Positions 43,237-52,370 of a DNA stretch of 64,000 nucleotides are shown piece after piece. The notes below the pieces were generated by a model. The model made no database searches, was not told the origin of the DNA, and saw nothing but the letters and a program-made list of their open reading frames with translations. This DNA is from an uncultured Phocaeicola sp. (GTDB taxonomy: Bacteria > Bacteroidota > Bacteroidia > Bacteroidales > Bacteroidaceae): contig CALUIZ010000010.1 of the NCBI GenBank assembly GCA_944320815.1, positions 1-64,000 on the forward strand, given 5' to 3'. The translations under genes and the position numbers were made by a program. Position 1 is the first letter of the stretch. Each line of letters starts with the position of its first letter.

Positions 43237-43262
43237 GAATTTTGAATAAATAACTACATTTG
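43232..43262 (+). promoter_or_regulatory. Promoter of the GNAT-IbrA-IbrB cassette
   Basis: TTTG (43232-43235), 19 bases and then TACATTTG (43255-43262) match the Bacteroidetes consensus exactly. It overlaps the last codons of the ABC ATPase gene. It implies that the three downstream genes form an independent transcription unit. Confidence 0.75.
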
Positions 43263-43292
43263 TGACTGGAATTTAATGGAAAATCATCATTT

Positions 43293-43688
43293 ATGACAAA
43301 AATAATTCGGCTGAGAGGTACGGAACCGAAGCTGTATGAGCTGGTGGCTCCGTTAGTGATGAATCCTGCTGTCATCAAATACAACAACCGCTACCCTTTC
43401 AAGACGGATGATTCATTTGTGTGGTTCGTGGCAGTGAAGGATGAATGCGTCGTCGGGTTTATGCCTGTGGAAGTGAAAGGGAAAGTTATGACCATAAACA
43501 ATTATTATGTAGACCCCTCGTTGGAGGCGAAGCTTTTTCCGCAGCTTCTGAAAACGGTGGTCAGGAAACTGGATGACGCTGAAGTGCTTCATGCCGTGGT
43601 GATGGTCCGCCACGCGGGATATTTTGAAGCGGAAGGATTCAAGACCCTGAAAAACTGGAAACTTTATTTGAAAATGGAGAGGCCATGA
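43293..43688 (+). CDS. Degenerate GNAT-fold protein, first gene of IbrAB-like cassette
   Basis: A 131-aa protein with the GNAT strand order: FVWFVAVKDECVVGFMPVEV, KVMTINNYYVDPS and a C-terminal strand-helix-strand (LHAVVMVRHAGYFEAEGFKTLKNWKLYLKM). The acetyl-CoA-binding R/QxxGxG/A loop is replaced by EAKLFPQLLKTVVR. It may therefore not be an acetyltransferase, or it may bind another ligand. The stop overlaps the start of the next gene (ATGA, 43685-43688). Function unknown. Confidence 0.7.
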   Translation: MTKIIRLRGTEPKLYELVAPLVMNPAVIKYNNRYPFKTDDSFVWFVAVKDECVVGFMPVEVKGKVMTINNYYVDPSLEAKLFPQLLKTVVRKLDDAEVLHAVVMVRHAGYFEAEGFKTLKNWKLYLKMERP

Positions 43689-44974
43689 AGAGCGTGAAGA
43701 ATGTGTATGAACTGGCTCAGGAGAGGTTGGACATGCTGTTTAAGGAGTTCGACAATATTTATGTCTCTTTTTCCGGAGGGAAAGACAGCGGTGTGCTGTT
43801 GAACTTGTGTGTGGATTATATCCGCCGGCATAAGCTGAAGAGGAAAATCGGTGTCTTTCATATGGATTATGAGGTGCAGTATAAGATGACGATTGAGTAT
43901 GTCGACCAGATGCTGGAGGAGAACAAGGATATTTTTGATGTTTATCGCATATGTGTGCCCTTCAAAGTGCGTACCTGCACTTCGATGTATCAGAACTACT
44001 GGCGTCCTTGGGAGCCGGACAAGCAGGAAATGTGGGTGAGGAAAATGCCGAAAAATGTGCTGACCGCCGAAGATTTCCCTTTTTTCCGGGATGACATGTG
44101 GGATTATGAGTTTCAGTTGCGTTTTGCGGCATGGCTGCACAAAAAGAACGGAGCTGTGAGGACGGCCTGTCTCGTGGGAATCAGGACGCAGGAAAGCTAT
44201 AATCGGTGGCGGACCATTTATGGCGGACTGAAGCAGCAACTTTATCATAATTACCAGTGGAGTTCGAAGATCGCGAACGACGTGTTCAATCTGTACCCGA
44301 TATACGACTGGAAAACGACCGACATATGGATTGCTAACGGCAAGTTCGGATGGAACTACAACAGACTGTATGATTTGTATTACCAGGCTGGGGTTAACCT
44401 TGAGCGTCAGCGGGTGGCGAGCCCGTTTATCTGTGAGGCGATTGAAAGTCTGCGCCTGTATAAAATGATTGACCCTGACACGTGGGGAAAGATGATCGGA
44501 CGGGTGAACGGAGTCAGTTTTTCCGGACTTTACGGGGGAACCAAGGCTATGGGGCGCAACTCCATGAAACTGCCGCCCGGACATACATGGAAATCGTTTA
44601 TGGAATTTCTGTTGTCCACCTTGCCGGATGAGACAAAGCGCGGCTATTTGTCGAAGTTGCAGACCAGTATCAAGTTCTGGCGCACGAAAGGGGGCTGTCT
44701 GGGGGACGAGACGATTCAGAGACTCCGGGAACTGAATATCCCCATCGAAGTGCGCAGCAAATCGAACTATAAGACAACCAAGCATCCTGTTCTGATGGAA
44801 TATCTGGATGACATTGACATTCCGGAGTTCAGGGAAATACCCACATACAAACGGGTGTGCCTGTGCATTCTGCGCAACGATTATGCCTGCAAGTATATGG
44901 GGTTCGCTCTGACGAAGGAAGAGGTGAAGATGAAGAATTACATATTGCAACAATATAAAGATATATGGACATGA
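43685..44974 (+). CDS. IbrA-like PAPS-reductase/PP-loop protein (DUF3440)
   Basis: A 429-aa protein. The N-terminal PP-loop SFSGGKDSGVLLNL (about 28-41) is an adenine-nucleotide alpha-hydrolase P-loop as in PAPS reductase and DndC. A DUF3440 C-terminal region follows (LPPGHTWKSFMEFLLSTLP, KTTKHPVLMEYL). A late cysteine cluster (RVCLCILRNDYACKYMGF) could bind metal or Fe-S. Similar proteins in E. coli prophages are IbrA, partner of the ParB-like IbrB in activating eib genes. The chemistry is unknown. It is coupled to both neighbours by overlapping codons. Confidence 0.85.
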   Translation: MKSVKNVYELAQERLDMLFKEFDNIYVSFSGGKDSGVLLNLCVDYIRRHKLKRKIGVFHMDYEVQYKMTIEYVDQMLEENKDIFDVYRICVPFKVRTCTSMYQNYWRPWEPDKQEMWVRKMPKNVLTAEDFPFFRDDMWDYEFQLRFAAWLHKKNGAVRTACLVGIRTQESYNRWRTIYGGLKQQLYHNYQWSSKIANDVFNLYPIYDWKTTDIWIANGKFGWNYNRLYDLYYQAGVNLERQRVASPFICEAIESLRLYKMIDPDTWGKMIGRVNGVSFSGLYGGTKAMGRNSMKLPPGHTWKSFMEFLLSTLPDETKRGYLSKLQTSIKFWRTKGGCLGDETIQRLRELNIPIEVRSKSNYKTTKHPVLMEYLDDIDIPEFREIPTYKRVCLCILRNDYACKYMGFALTKEEVKMKNYILQQYKDIWT

Positions 44975-45507
44975 AAAAGTTTAAGAGTCCGGTGTATGAT
45001 GTGCTGGCGGTGCCGGTGGAGAAGGTGTGCGCCAACGACTATAATCCGAATGTGGTGGCTCCTCCTGAGATGAAGCTGCTGGAACTTTCCATCTGGGAAG
45101 ACGGCTTCACGATGCCTTGTGTCTGTTATCATGACAAGGAGCAGGACAAGTATATTCTTGTGGACGGTTTTCATCGTTATCGTGTGATGCTGACTTCAAA
45201 ACGGATTTATGAGAGGGAGAAGGGAATGCTTCCGGTTGTCGTCATCGACAAGGACTTGTCGAACAGGATGGGGTCGACCATCCGTCACAACCGTGCGCGC
45301 GGTACGCATGTGGTGGAGCTTATGACCAATATCGTGGCCGAGCTGACGAAGGCGGGCATGTCTGACCAGTGGATCATGAAGAATATCGGGATGGACAGGG
45401 ATGAGCTGCTTCGTCTGAAACAGATTTCCGGCCTGGCGTCTTTGTTTGCTGACAAGGATTTCTCGATACCGGAGCCGATGATTCCGGCTCCGCGGGATGA
45501 TGATTGA
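44971..45507 (+). CDS. IbrB-like ParB/Srx-fold protein
   Basis: A 178-aa protein from ATG 44971; ATG 44965 is also in frame. The N-terminal ParB/sulfiredoxin-type domain has VPVEKVCANDYNPN, LELSIWEDGFTMPCVCY, the nucleotide-binding motif VDGFHRYRV and RHNRARGTHVVELM, matching ParB boxes I-III. A short HTH-like helical region follows (MSDQWIMKNIGMDRDELLRLKQISGLASLF). There is no ParB C-terminal dimer domain. It is paired with the IbrA-like PP-loop gene by a 4-base ATGA overlap. A DNA-binding, nucleotide-switched regulator is the best inference. Confidence 0.82.
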   Translation: MKKFKSPVYDVLAVPVEKVCANDYNPNVVAPPEMKLLELSIWEDGFTMPCVCYHDKEQDKYILVDGFHRYRVMLTSKRIYEREKGMLPVVVIDKDLSNRMGSTIRHNRARGTHVVELMTNIVAELTKAGMSDQWIMKNIGMDRDELLRLKQISGLASLFADKDFSIPEPMIPAPRDDD

Positions 45508-45525
45508 GGCAGCGGGAGACTGCAT

Positions 45526-45569
45526 AAAAAATGTCCGCTTGTTCCGGTTGGAGCAGGCGGACATTTTTT
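45526..45569. terminator. Strong bidirectional terminator after the IbrAB-like cassette
   Basis: A 20-bp stem (45526-45545 with 45550-45569, two wobble pairs) surrounds a 4-base loop. Each arm carries an A/T6 tract, so transcripts from both sides would meet a U run. It separates the cassette from the convergent transporter gene. Its arms are built from two 22-nt repeat units (array h). Confidence 0.88.
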
Positions 45570-45593
45570 ATGGAATATCCCGCTGTTTTCTGA
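45528..45593 (+). repeat. 22-nt phased degenerate repeat array (h)
   Basis: Units start at 45528, 45550 and 45572. Cores TGTTCC at 45540 and TGTTTT at 45584 are 44 (2 x 22) apart, and the middle unit has CATTTTTT at 45562. The last unit contains GAATATCCCGCTGTTTTC, the best match to the consensus. Confidence 0.7.
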
Positions 45594-45628
45594 AGAGGAA
45601 AAGGATGTGTATGCCGGAAACGCTTTTC

Positions 45629-46198
45629 TCAGTAAATCAGATAGCCCAGTATCCCGCAGCCGATTATCAGCATGATGGGGTTGGCCTTGTAGCGGTAGGA
45701 AGCGATGAATACCGCAATGAACAGAATGGCACTGACAATCTGTTGGGTATGTTCCGTTCCGAAATTCTCTCCATTCATCAGTACCAGTGCGGCGGCGGCC
45801 AACAGGCCGACCACTCCCGGACGGAGACCGCTGAAAACCGCTTCGACTGCCGGATGCCGCTGATATTTCAGGAAAAAACGGCTGATCAGTATCATGAGTA
45901 TGAAAGACGGGAGCACGACTGAAAATGTGGCGATGGCCGACCCCAGTATCCCCATCGCGTGCGAGTAGCCTCCGTTGACGACGGCCACATATCCGACATA
46001 AGTGGCTGAATTTATCCCGATCGGTCCCGGGGTCATCTGGCTGAGAGCGATGATGTCTGTAAAGTCGGACGTGCTGAGCCATCCGTATCTCGTGACCACT
46101 TCTCCCTGAATCATGGAAATCATGGCATATCCGCCTCCAAACCCGAACAGGCCGATTTTGAAGAACGTGTAGAACAGTTTCAGAAAAAGTATGATCAT
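45629..46198 (-). CDS. Chromate transporter family protein (second half)
   Basis: A 189-aa membrane protein from ATG 46198 (MIILFLKLF); the longer frame overlaps the neighbour. It is a single CHR domain with FKIGLFGFGGGYAMISMIQGEVV, the MTPGPIGINSATYVGY motif and about five to six helices. Short CHR proteins occur as pairs that together equal one full-length ChrA. It overlaps the paralogous gene upstream by 4 bases. The natural substrate in gut anaerobes is not established. Confidence 0.88.
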   Translation of the reverse strand: MIILFLKLFYTFFKIGLFGFGGGYAMISMIQGEVVTRYGWLSTSDFTDIIALSQMTPGPIGINSATYVGYVAVVNGGYSHAMGILGSAIATFSVVLPSFILMILISRFFLKYQRHPAVEAVFSGLRPGVVGLLAAAALVLMNGENFGTEHTQQIVSAILFIAVFIASYRYKANPIMLIIGCGILGYLIY

Positions 46199-46755
46199 TT
46201 TTTCTCCTCCTTTCTGTCTTGTCTGTGCCGGTATCTTCCGTACAAGTATCCTCCCGCCCCGCTGAGGATGATGACATAGATGGGAGAAAAGCCCAGCAGC
46301 CATATGAGCAGAGCGGACACGACGGGTATCCATATGTTGTATCGGCTGATGCGTGCCGATTTCGCCATCTTGAAGGTGGGGGCGGCTATCAGTGCCACCA
46401 CGGCCGGGCGGATACCCTTGAAGATGTTCTCTACCGCCTCAATGTGCTGGAACTGTCTGAAGAACAGAGCGATGCCCAGCATGATGACGAAGGAAGGCAG
46501 AATCGTTCCCGCTGCCATCCAGAATGCCCCCCAGAATCTCCTCAGTTTGTATCCGATGAAGATGGCGATGTTCACGGCAAAGATGCCCGGTACGGTCTGG
46601 GCCAGTGCCATCAGGTCGAGAAAATCTTCCTTGCTGATCCATTTCCGTTTGTCTACCAGGTCGGCTTCTATCAGCGGCACCATGGCATATCCTCCACCGA
46701 TGGTGAAGAGGCCGATGCGCGTGAAGATGAGAAATGACTTTAAATAGAAATTCAT
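46195..46755 (-). CDS. Chromate transporter family protein (first half)
   Basis: A 186-aa CHR-domain membrane protein: FTRIGLFTIGGGYAMVPLIEADLV, the AQTVPGIFAVNIAIFIGY motif and GIRPAVVALIAAPTFKMAK. It is paired with the following CHR gene by an ATGA overlap. Its ATG lies one base after the stop of an HTCS gene on the same strand, so the regulator and the two transporter halves appear co-transcribed. Confidence 0.88.
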   Translation of the reverse strand: MNFYLKSFLIFTRIGLFTIGGGYAMVPLIEADLVDKRKWISKEDFLDLMALAQTVPGIFAVNIAIFIGYKLRRFWGAFWMAAGTILPSFVIMLGIALFFRQFQHIEAVENIFKGIRPAVVALIAAPTFKMAKSARISRYNIWIPVVSALLIWLLGFSPIYVIILSGAGGYLYGRYRHRQDRKEEKK

Positions 46756-46756
46756 T

Positions 46757-49700
46757 TTATTCTTGTCTTTTTTGATTTTTCATATAAATGCTCGGAGGAA
46801 CTCCGTAGAATTTCTTGAACGTGTCGGCAAAATATTTCGGGTCGGCGAACCCCATCCTGTCGGACACTTCCGCCACGGTGTACCGTTGGCTTTTCAGTAG
46901 CAGAGCAGCTTCCTGCATGCGGATGTTGCGGATGAATTCGGCGGGAGCGGTGCCTGTCAGTGCCTTTATCTTGTTGTAGAAGCTGGTTCGGCTCATGTTC
47001 ATGGCGGCGCAGAGAATGTCTACGTTCAGTTCCTTTCCAAGATTTTCCTTGATGAACTGCACGACGCGCCTTATGAATTCATCATCCAGACTGCTCGGCA
47101 ATTCCACATCCGTCTCTCCGTTCGGAAGCGTGGTCACGGCCTTCTGGAACCGCTGGCGCATCAGTTGTCTGTTTTCAAGCAGGTTATGTATGGTTGCCTT
47201 CAATATTTTTACATCGAACGGCTTTGTCAGATACTGGTCGGCGCGTGTCTCCAGCCCCTGCAGAATCTGGTCGTTCCCGCTTAGTGCCGTCAGCAGAATG
47301 ATAGGAATGTGGCTTGTTTCCACGTCACTTTTCAGGGTGCGGCACATTTCGCGTCCGTCCATGACGGGCATCATGATGTCCGAGATAATCAGGTCGGGCT
47401 GGTGGGCCTTTGTCTTTCTGATGCCGTCTTCTCCGTTCTCCGCCCCTTCCGTATAATATGTATCCGCAAGGTTCTGCATGATGAATCTCCGGAGTGCTTC
47501 ATTGTCTTCGACCACCAGTACGTGTGGCATGTCTGCCTTGTCTCCATATGTTTGTGGGGGAAGAGAGGCTTCCGCCTGCATTTTTTCTCCTTTCACTTGC
47601 TGTTGCGGCATCGTTGCATCCGTCATTCCCTCCTTGAACCGATACAGTTTGCTTCTGACCGGGAAGGTCAGCCGGAAACTTGTCCCTTCGTTTTCCGCAC
47701 TTTCAAAAGAAATTTTTCCTCCATGCTTTTCAATCAGCTTGTAAGTAAGCAGCATGCCCACTCCCGAACCGGATTCACCCTGATTGGCAGTGTTGTGCCC
47801 TCGGAAAAGATATTTGAAAAGCTTTTTCTGGTCTTCTTTCGGTATTCCGATGCCTGTATCCTTGATGGTAATTGTCCATGTGTTTTTTCCTGTTTCCACT
47901 TTCACAGACACACTTCCTCCCTGTGGAGTGTATTTGAATGCGTTTGACAGCAGGTTACGAAGGATGGATTCAATTTTTCGGGTATCAATCCATGCCGTCA
48001 GTCTGTTGAAGGAAGATTCATAGCTCAATGCAATGTTCTTCTGTTCTGCATAGTTGTCAAACTGATGCACATAGTTGCTCAGATATTGGTTCAGTTCCAC
48101 CTCTGTGACATTGATTTCCGATGTGTAGAGTTCTTCTTTCTGAAAGTTGATCAGATTTTCGGCCAGTTCAGAGAGAGTGTTTGTACCTTGTATGGCCAGT
48201 TTGAGGTTTTCGGTTCCTTGTTCACTCAGTTTCTCTTTCTGCACTATTTCATCTAGCGGTGCTTTTATAAGCGTCAGTGGAGTTCTGATGTCATGTGCCG
48301 CTTGTGTGAAGAAATTGATTTTTTCTTCTGATATTTTTTTCTCGCGACGTATGTTGAGGTATTTTATGGCTATACAGGCGGCAATGACCAATATGGCCGC
48401 ATAAATCAGGAAAGCCCAGAATGTCAGCCAGAAAGGACGACCCACGATGATTTGCAGTTCGCGTTCTTCTATGATTTCATGGTTGTCGAGGAAGATGCTG
48501 CGTACCTTCAGTCTGTAGTTTCCGGGTGAAAGGTTTGTATAGCGAATCAGTCCGTTTCTGGTGGGGGCCGACCATTGGTCGAAGAAGCCTTCCAACTTCC
48601 AGCTGTAGAAGATGCTTTCTTGTATCTCGTAGTTGATGGACGATACATTCAGCGAGAAAGTGTTCTGGTTGTATTTCAGGTCGATACGGCTGGTCTCGTC
48701 AAGCGTTTTGACGAGAGGGGAATTCTTCTCCTGCGGGTGTACCGTACGGTACATGATATTGAGATTGGACAATACCATCCGGCTTTTGAAGGCAGTCGGG
48801 ACCTGTATGGAATCAGAGAACATGACGAATCCGTCATTGCTTCCAAGAATGATTTGTCCGTTTCGTGTGTGGGCAGCGGCGGCCGGATTGAAATTGGCGG
48901 TCATCAACCCTTGCTCCTTTGTCCAATTGGCAAATTCGTTCTTCTGCGGATTATAGATGCAGATGCCGTTTTCTGTACCGAGAATGAGATTCTTGTGACT
49001 GGCAGGCGCGATGCAGTAAATGTTGTTTGTTCTCAGTCCACTGTTTTCCGAATGGTAACGTACGGCCTGTTCTGTGAGATTGTCTATCACAAAAAGTCCG
49101 TTTTCATGTGTTCCTATGAATGTCTTTCCTTCAGAAGAATACATCATGTTGACGGACCCGATCTCTTCTGCAGTAGAGACGGCTGTCAGCATTCCGTTTT
49201 TCTTGTCGAGCGAGTAAAGTCCGTTTGTCGTGCCTATCCAGAGTTGCTCCCTGTCACGCTGGGCGATGTAGGTTATCGGATAAGGGGCTGTGTATTCTTT
49301 TTTCTCTCCGTTTTTTATAACGTAGCTTTTCAGACTGTAGAAGCCTCCTGTCCAGACGGTATTGTCGGAATCGCATATGATGCTCCGGATATACTTGTCG
49401 GGTGCCTCGCCGGCCTTGATCTTGTTTTCCTGCTGATAAAGGGTTGCCTCACCTGTGTTTTTGTTGATTACATAAATGCCGCTCATGTATCCTCCTGCCA
49501 GTATGTTGCCTGATTCTGTCTGGCATAGCGACGAGAAGACATGATTCTCATATTGCGGCTGTTTCTCAGCCGTGCAGTAGGTGGTCCATTTCCGGTCTTC
49601 AGTGTGGTAACAGCTTACTCCGTCGTTCGTGGCGAACCAGATGTCTCCATCCCTGTCCTCCATGATATAATTGACACAGTTGTGTGACAGCGAGTTGGGT

Positions 49701-50734
49701 GTTCCGGTTGCATGTCTTATCCATTCGTATGCAGGATATTTTTCTGAATAAACGGTGATGCCGATAGGATAGACCACGTTCCAGATGCGTCCGGACTTGT
49801 CCATGCAGATGTCCTTGATGATGTTGCCGTTCATCTTGTTCAGGCTTTTCCGGTCTTCCTCAAGGAATTGCGACATTTTCTTTGCGGTCATGTCCAGACA
49901 CAGCACACCGCCGCCGTCGGTCGCTATCAGAAGTCTGTCAGGATTGTTCCGGTCTTCGATGATGTTGTTGATGTTGATGTCCTCCAGATAATTCTCAAGG
50001 TCGGTGACATGTCCGTTCTCCGGATTGTACAGCACGCTTTTTTCGAGCGGTGAGTTGATTACCAGCAGGCCGCTCGGCTGGTGGTAGTAGATATAGTCGA
50101 AGAAGTCGATGCTCCTGACTTGCATTGTGTGTATGTCTGTCAGTGCATTGCCTGAAAGTCGGGCCGAATAGAGATGACGTTCTGATGCCAGAAAGTAACG
50201 GTTGCCTTCCGCCTGTGTGACACAGACTATTTCTTCGCCGATGGAATTTTCCAGCGGATTGCTTTTTCCGTCGGCGGTTTGAAAGACAAACTGTTTCCGT
50301 GCGGTACAGAACCAGATGTTTCCGTCCCTGTCCAGATAAGTGCCGCTGACCGCCATGTCTTTCGTTTCCGGAAAAGATGACCTCAAGTCGAAAGCCAATT
50401 GGAACGAATCTTTCAGTTCGTTGTAGAAGAATGCCAGACCGTCTTCCCCTATTTCCCAGAGCACGTTCCGGCTGTCTGTCCTTAATATGTTCTGGTTAGG
50501 GTAACAATATGCGGTGTTTCCGTTGTTCAGAAGAGGGTAGAAAGTGAAACGGCGTCCGTCATAGCGGTCCACTCCTTTATGGGTGAGAATCCATATATAG
50601 TCGTGCATATCCTGCTGGATAGAGAATACGCGCCGACTGCTCAGACCATCTTCCATGTCGATGTACCGGAATATCTGAGCTTGTGTCGTCATGAAGCTGG
50701 CAAGCAGGAAAAGCAGGGTCAGGAGTTTGTGCAT
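46757..50734 (-). CDS. Hybrid two-component system sensor/regulator (second HTCS)
   Basis: A 1325-aa protein. A signal peptide (about 1-19) and a periplasmic two-propeller Reg_prop sensor (repeated WFATNDGVS, LWIGTTNGLYSL) are followed by a Y_Y_Y domain (YSWKLEGFFDQW), a transmembrane helix (about 765-790), HisKA with AAHDIRTPL (His814), HATPase with SNAFKYTP and DTGIGIP, a receiver with Asp1119 (ISDIMMP) and TKPF, and a C-terminal AraC HTH. It is intact. It lacks an adjacent SusCD or hydrolase set; instead it is one base from the transporter pair. The ligand is unknown. Confidence 0.93.
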   Translation of the reverse strand: MHKLLTLLFLLASFMTTQAQIFRYIDMEDGLSSRRVFSIQQDMHDYIWILTHKGVDRYDGRRFTFYPLLNNGNTAYCYPNQNILRTDSRNVLWEIGEDGLAFFYNELKDSFQLAFDLRSSFPETKDMAVSGTYLDRDGNIWFCTARKQFVFQTADGKSNPLENSIGEEIVCVTQAEGNRYFLASERHLYSARLSGNALTDIHTMQVRSIDFFDYIYYHQPSGLLVINSPLEKSVLYNPENGHVTDLENYLEDININNIIEDRNNPDRLLIATDGGGVLCLDMTAKKMSQFLEEDRKSLNKMNGNIIKDICMDKSGRIWNVVYPIGITVYSEKYPAYEWIRHATGTPNSLSHNCVNYIMEDRDGDIWFATNDGVSCYHTEDRKWTTYCTAEKQPQYENHVFSSLCQTESGNILAGGYMSGIYVINKNTGEATLYQQENKIKAGEAPDKYIRSIICDSDNTVWTGGFYSLKSYVIKNGEKKEYTAPYPITYIAQRDREQLWIGTTNGLYSLDKKNGMLTAVSTAEEIGSVNMMYSSEGKTFIGTHENGLFVIDNLTEQAVRYHSENSGLRTNNIYCIAPASHKNLILGTENGICIYNPQKNEFANWTKEQGLMTANFNPAAAAHTRNGQIILGSNDGFVMFSDSIQVPTAFKSRMVLSNLNIMYRTVHPQEKNSPLVKTLDETSRIDLKYNQNTFSLNVSSINYEIQESIFYSWKLEGFFDQWSAPTRNGLIRYTNLSPGNYRLKVRSIFLDNHEIIEERELQIIVGRPFWLTFWAFLIYAAILVIAACIAIKYLNIRREKKISEEKINFFTQAAHDIRTPLTLIKAPLDEIVQKEKLSEQGTENLKLAIQGTNTLSELAENLINFQKEELYTSEINVTEVELNQYLSNYVHQFDNYAEQKNIALSYESSFNRLTAWIDTRKIESILRNLLSNAFKYTPQGGSVSVKVETGKNTWTITIKDTGIGIPKEDQKKLFKYLFRGHNTANQGESGSGVGMLLTYKLIEKHGGKISFESAENEGTSFRLTFPVRSKLYRFKEGMTDATMPQQQVKGEKMQAEASLPPQTYGDKADMPHVLVVEDNEALRRFIMQNLADTYYTEGAENGEDGIRKTKAHQPDLIISDIMMPVMDGREMCRTLKSDVETSHIPIILLTALSGNDQILQGLETRADQYLTKPFDVKILKATIHNLLENRQLMRQRFQKAVTTLPNGETDVELPSSLDDEFIRRVVQFIKENLGKELNVDILCAAMNMSRTSFYNKIKALTGTAPAEFIRNIRMQEAALLLKSQRYTVAEVSDRMGFADPKYFADTFKKFYGVPPSIYMKNQKRQE

Positions 50735-50757
50735 GATGTCGTTCGTATTGTGTTCTA

Positions 50758-50788
50758 CAAAGTTCCGAAAAAATAACGGCTTGTCAAA
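50758..50788 (-). promoter_or_regulatory. Promoter of the second HTCS gene
   Basis: On the minus strand, TTTG (50788-50785), 19 bases and then GAACTTTG (50765-50758) are seen. The -33 and spacing are exact and the -7 has one mismatch. Confidence 0.55.
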
Positions 50789-50820
50789 AGACTTCTTTCA
50801 CTTTTTGCCGGGAGCAATAG

Positions 50821-50856
50821 AAAAAAAGCCGCTTCAAGAAACATCCTGAAGCGGCT
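50821..50856 (-). terminator. Intrinsic terminator of pgk
   Basis: AGCCGCTTCA (50827-50836) pairs exactly with TGAAGCGGCT (50847-50856). On the minus strand the stem is followed by a run of seven T. It lies about 20 bases after the pgk stop. Confidence 0.9.
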
Positions 50857-50876
50857 GGGTATAGTGAGAAATATGA

Positions 50877-52133
50877 TTATTCTTCACCGCGGATTGCAGC
50901 GATACCCGGCAATACTTTGCCTTCGATAGCTTCCAGCAGGGCACCACCACCGGTTGAGATGTAAGAAACCTGGTCGGCCATACCGAACTTGTTGATGCAG
51001 GCTACAGAGTCGCCGCCGCCAATCAGAGAGAACGCGCCGTTCTTGGTTGCTTCTGCAATGGCTTCAGCAATCGCTTTCGAACCGCCTGTAAAGTTGTCGA
51101 ATTCGAATACGCCGGCAGGACCGTTCCAAAGGATTGTCTTGGCGTTCACGATGGCAGCCTTGAATGCTTCACGGCTTTCAGGACCTGCGTCCAGACCTTC
51201 CCATCCGTCAGGAATGTCATTGGCCGGACAAGTCTGGGTGTGAGCGTCGTTGGAGAAATCATCGGCAGCGATGCAGTCCGTGCCCAATACCAGATTCACG
51301 CCTTTGTCTTTTGCCTTCTTGATGATGTCGAGAGCCAGATTAAGCTTGTCATCTTCGCAGATAGACTTTCCGATTTTGCCTCCCTGAGCTTTTGCGAAAG
51401 TGAATGTCATGCCACCGCAGAGAATCAGGTTGTCCACCTTGTCCATCAGATTTTCGATGATACCGATCTTTGTGGATACCTTGGAGCCTCCCATGATGGC
51501 GGTAAACGGACGCTTGATGTCTTTCAGCACGCTGTCTACAGCTTTCACTTCTTTCTCCATCAGATAGCCCAGCATCTTGTGGTCAGCGTCGAAATAGTCT
51601 GCGATGACAGCTGTGGAAGCATGTTTGCGGTGAGCTGTTCCGAACGCGTCCATCACGTAGCAGTCGGCATATGAAGCCAATGTTTTCGCGAAGTCTTTCT
51701 GACGGGCTTTCATTTCTTTCTTTGCAGCTTCGTAGGCAGGGTCTTCCTTGTCAATGCCTACCGGCTTGCCTTCTTCTTCCGGATAGAAGCGGAGGTTTTC
51801 AAGCAGCAGCACCTCGCCCGGTTTCAGGGCAGCGGCAGCTTCCTGAGCTTTGGCGCAGTCGGGAGCGAACTGTACCGGTGTGCCCAATGCGGCGGATACA
51901 GCGTCTACAATCTGGCTCAAAGAGTATTTTGCATTTACTTTGCCTTTGGGCTTGCCCATGTGCGACATGATAATCAAGGCACCGCCGTCGGTCAGGATTT
52001 TTTTCAGAGTGGGCAGTGCGCCGCGGATACGGGTGTCATCGGTAATTTTACCATTTTCGTCCAAAGGTACATTGAAGTCCACGCGGACGATTGCCTTCTT
52101 TCCGGCAAAGTTGAATTTGTCAATTGTCATCAT
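50877..52133 (-). CDS. pgk: Phosphoglycerate kinase
   Basis: A 418-aa glycolytic kinase, full family length. The N-domain has [13 protein letters not shown] and SHMGKPKGK, the hinge region has [11 protein letters not shown], and the nucleotide-binding loop is [13 protein letters not shown] with [14 protein letters not shown] at the end. It acts in the cytosol on 1,3-bisphosphoglycerate and ADP. ATG 52133 or the directly following ATG 52130 may be used. It is monocistronic, with an upstream -7 element and a strong terminator. Confidence 0.98.
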   Translation of the reverse strand: MMTIDKFNFAGKKAIVRVDFNVPLDENGKITDDTRIRGALPTLKKILTDGGALIIMSHMGKPKGKVNAKYSLSQIVDAVSAALGTPVQFAPDCAKAQEAAAALKPGEVLLLENLRFYPEEEGKPVGIDKEDPAYEAAKKEMKARQKDFAKTLASYADCYVMDAFGTAHRKHASTAVIADYFDADHKMLGYLMEKEVKAVDSVLKDIKRPFTAIMGGSKVSTKIGIIENLMDKVDNLILCGGMTFTFAKAQGGKIGKSICEDDKLNLALDIIKKAKDKGVNLVLGTDCIAADDFSNDAHTQTCPANDIPDGWEGLDAGPESREAFKAAIVNAKTILWNGPAGVFEFDNFTGGSKAIAEAIAEATKNGAFSLIGGGDSVACINKFGMADQVSYISTGGGALLEAIEGKVLPGIAAIRGEE

Positions 52134-52177
52134 AGTCTCAATATTTTTTGTTTAAAGTGTTTCCTGTTGACGCACCG

Positions 52178-52185
52178 CAAAGTTA
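52178..52185 (-). promoter_or_regulatory. -7 element of the pgk promoter
   Basis: The minus strand reads TAACTTTG, an exact TAnnTTTG, 45 bases before the ATG. The -33 region is an AT-rich run (plus strand 52187-52200) without TTTG. Confidence 0.55.
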
Positions 52186-52283
52186 AGAAAAAAAAATTAC
52201 GGAGTAGAATTAAGTGGGATTATTTTCTGCAGGTTTGTTATTTTGTTTTAAAACGGACGGCGGGTCCCGGATGGGGACTGGCC

Positions 52284-52370
52284 GGATGTCTGCCGTTTTC
52301 CGTTTGTGGAGGGGCATGCGGATACCCGGCTGAAAATACCCTGTTGTTTTATATGGAACAGGCTGGCACT
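52284..52370 (+). repeat. Possible degenerate repeat array (i)
   Basis: Repeat-like units include GGATGTCTGCCGTTTTCCG (from 52284) and AAATACCCTGTTGTTTTATA (from 52334), with a CACTTTCATG at 52367, 22 bases after the TGTT at 52345. Phasing is imperfect, so this is the weakest member of the set. Confidence 0.35.
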
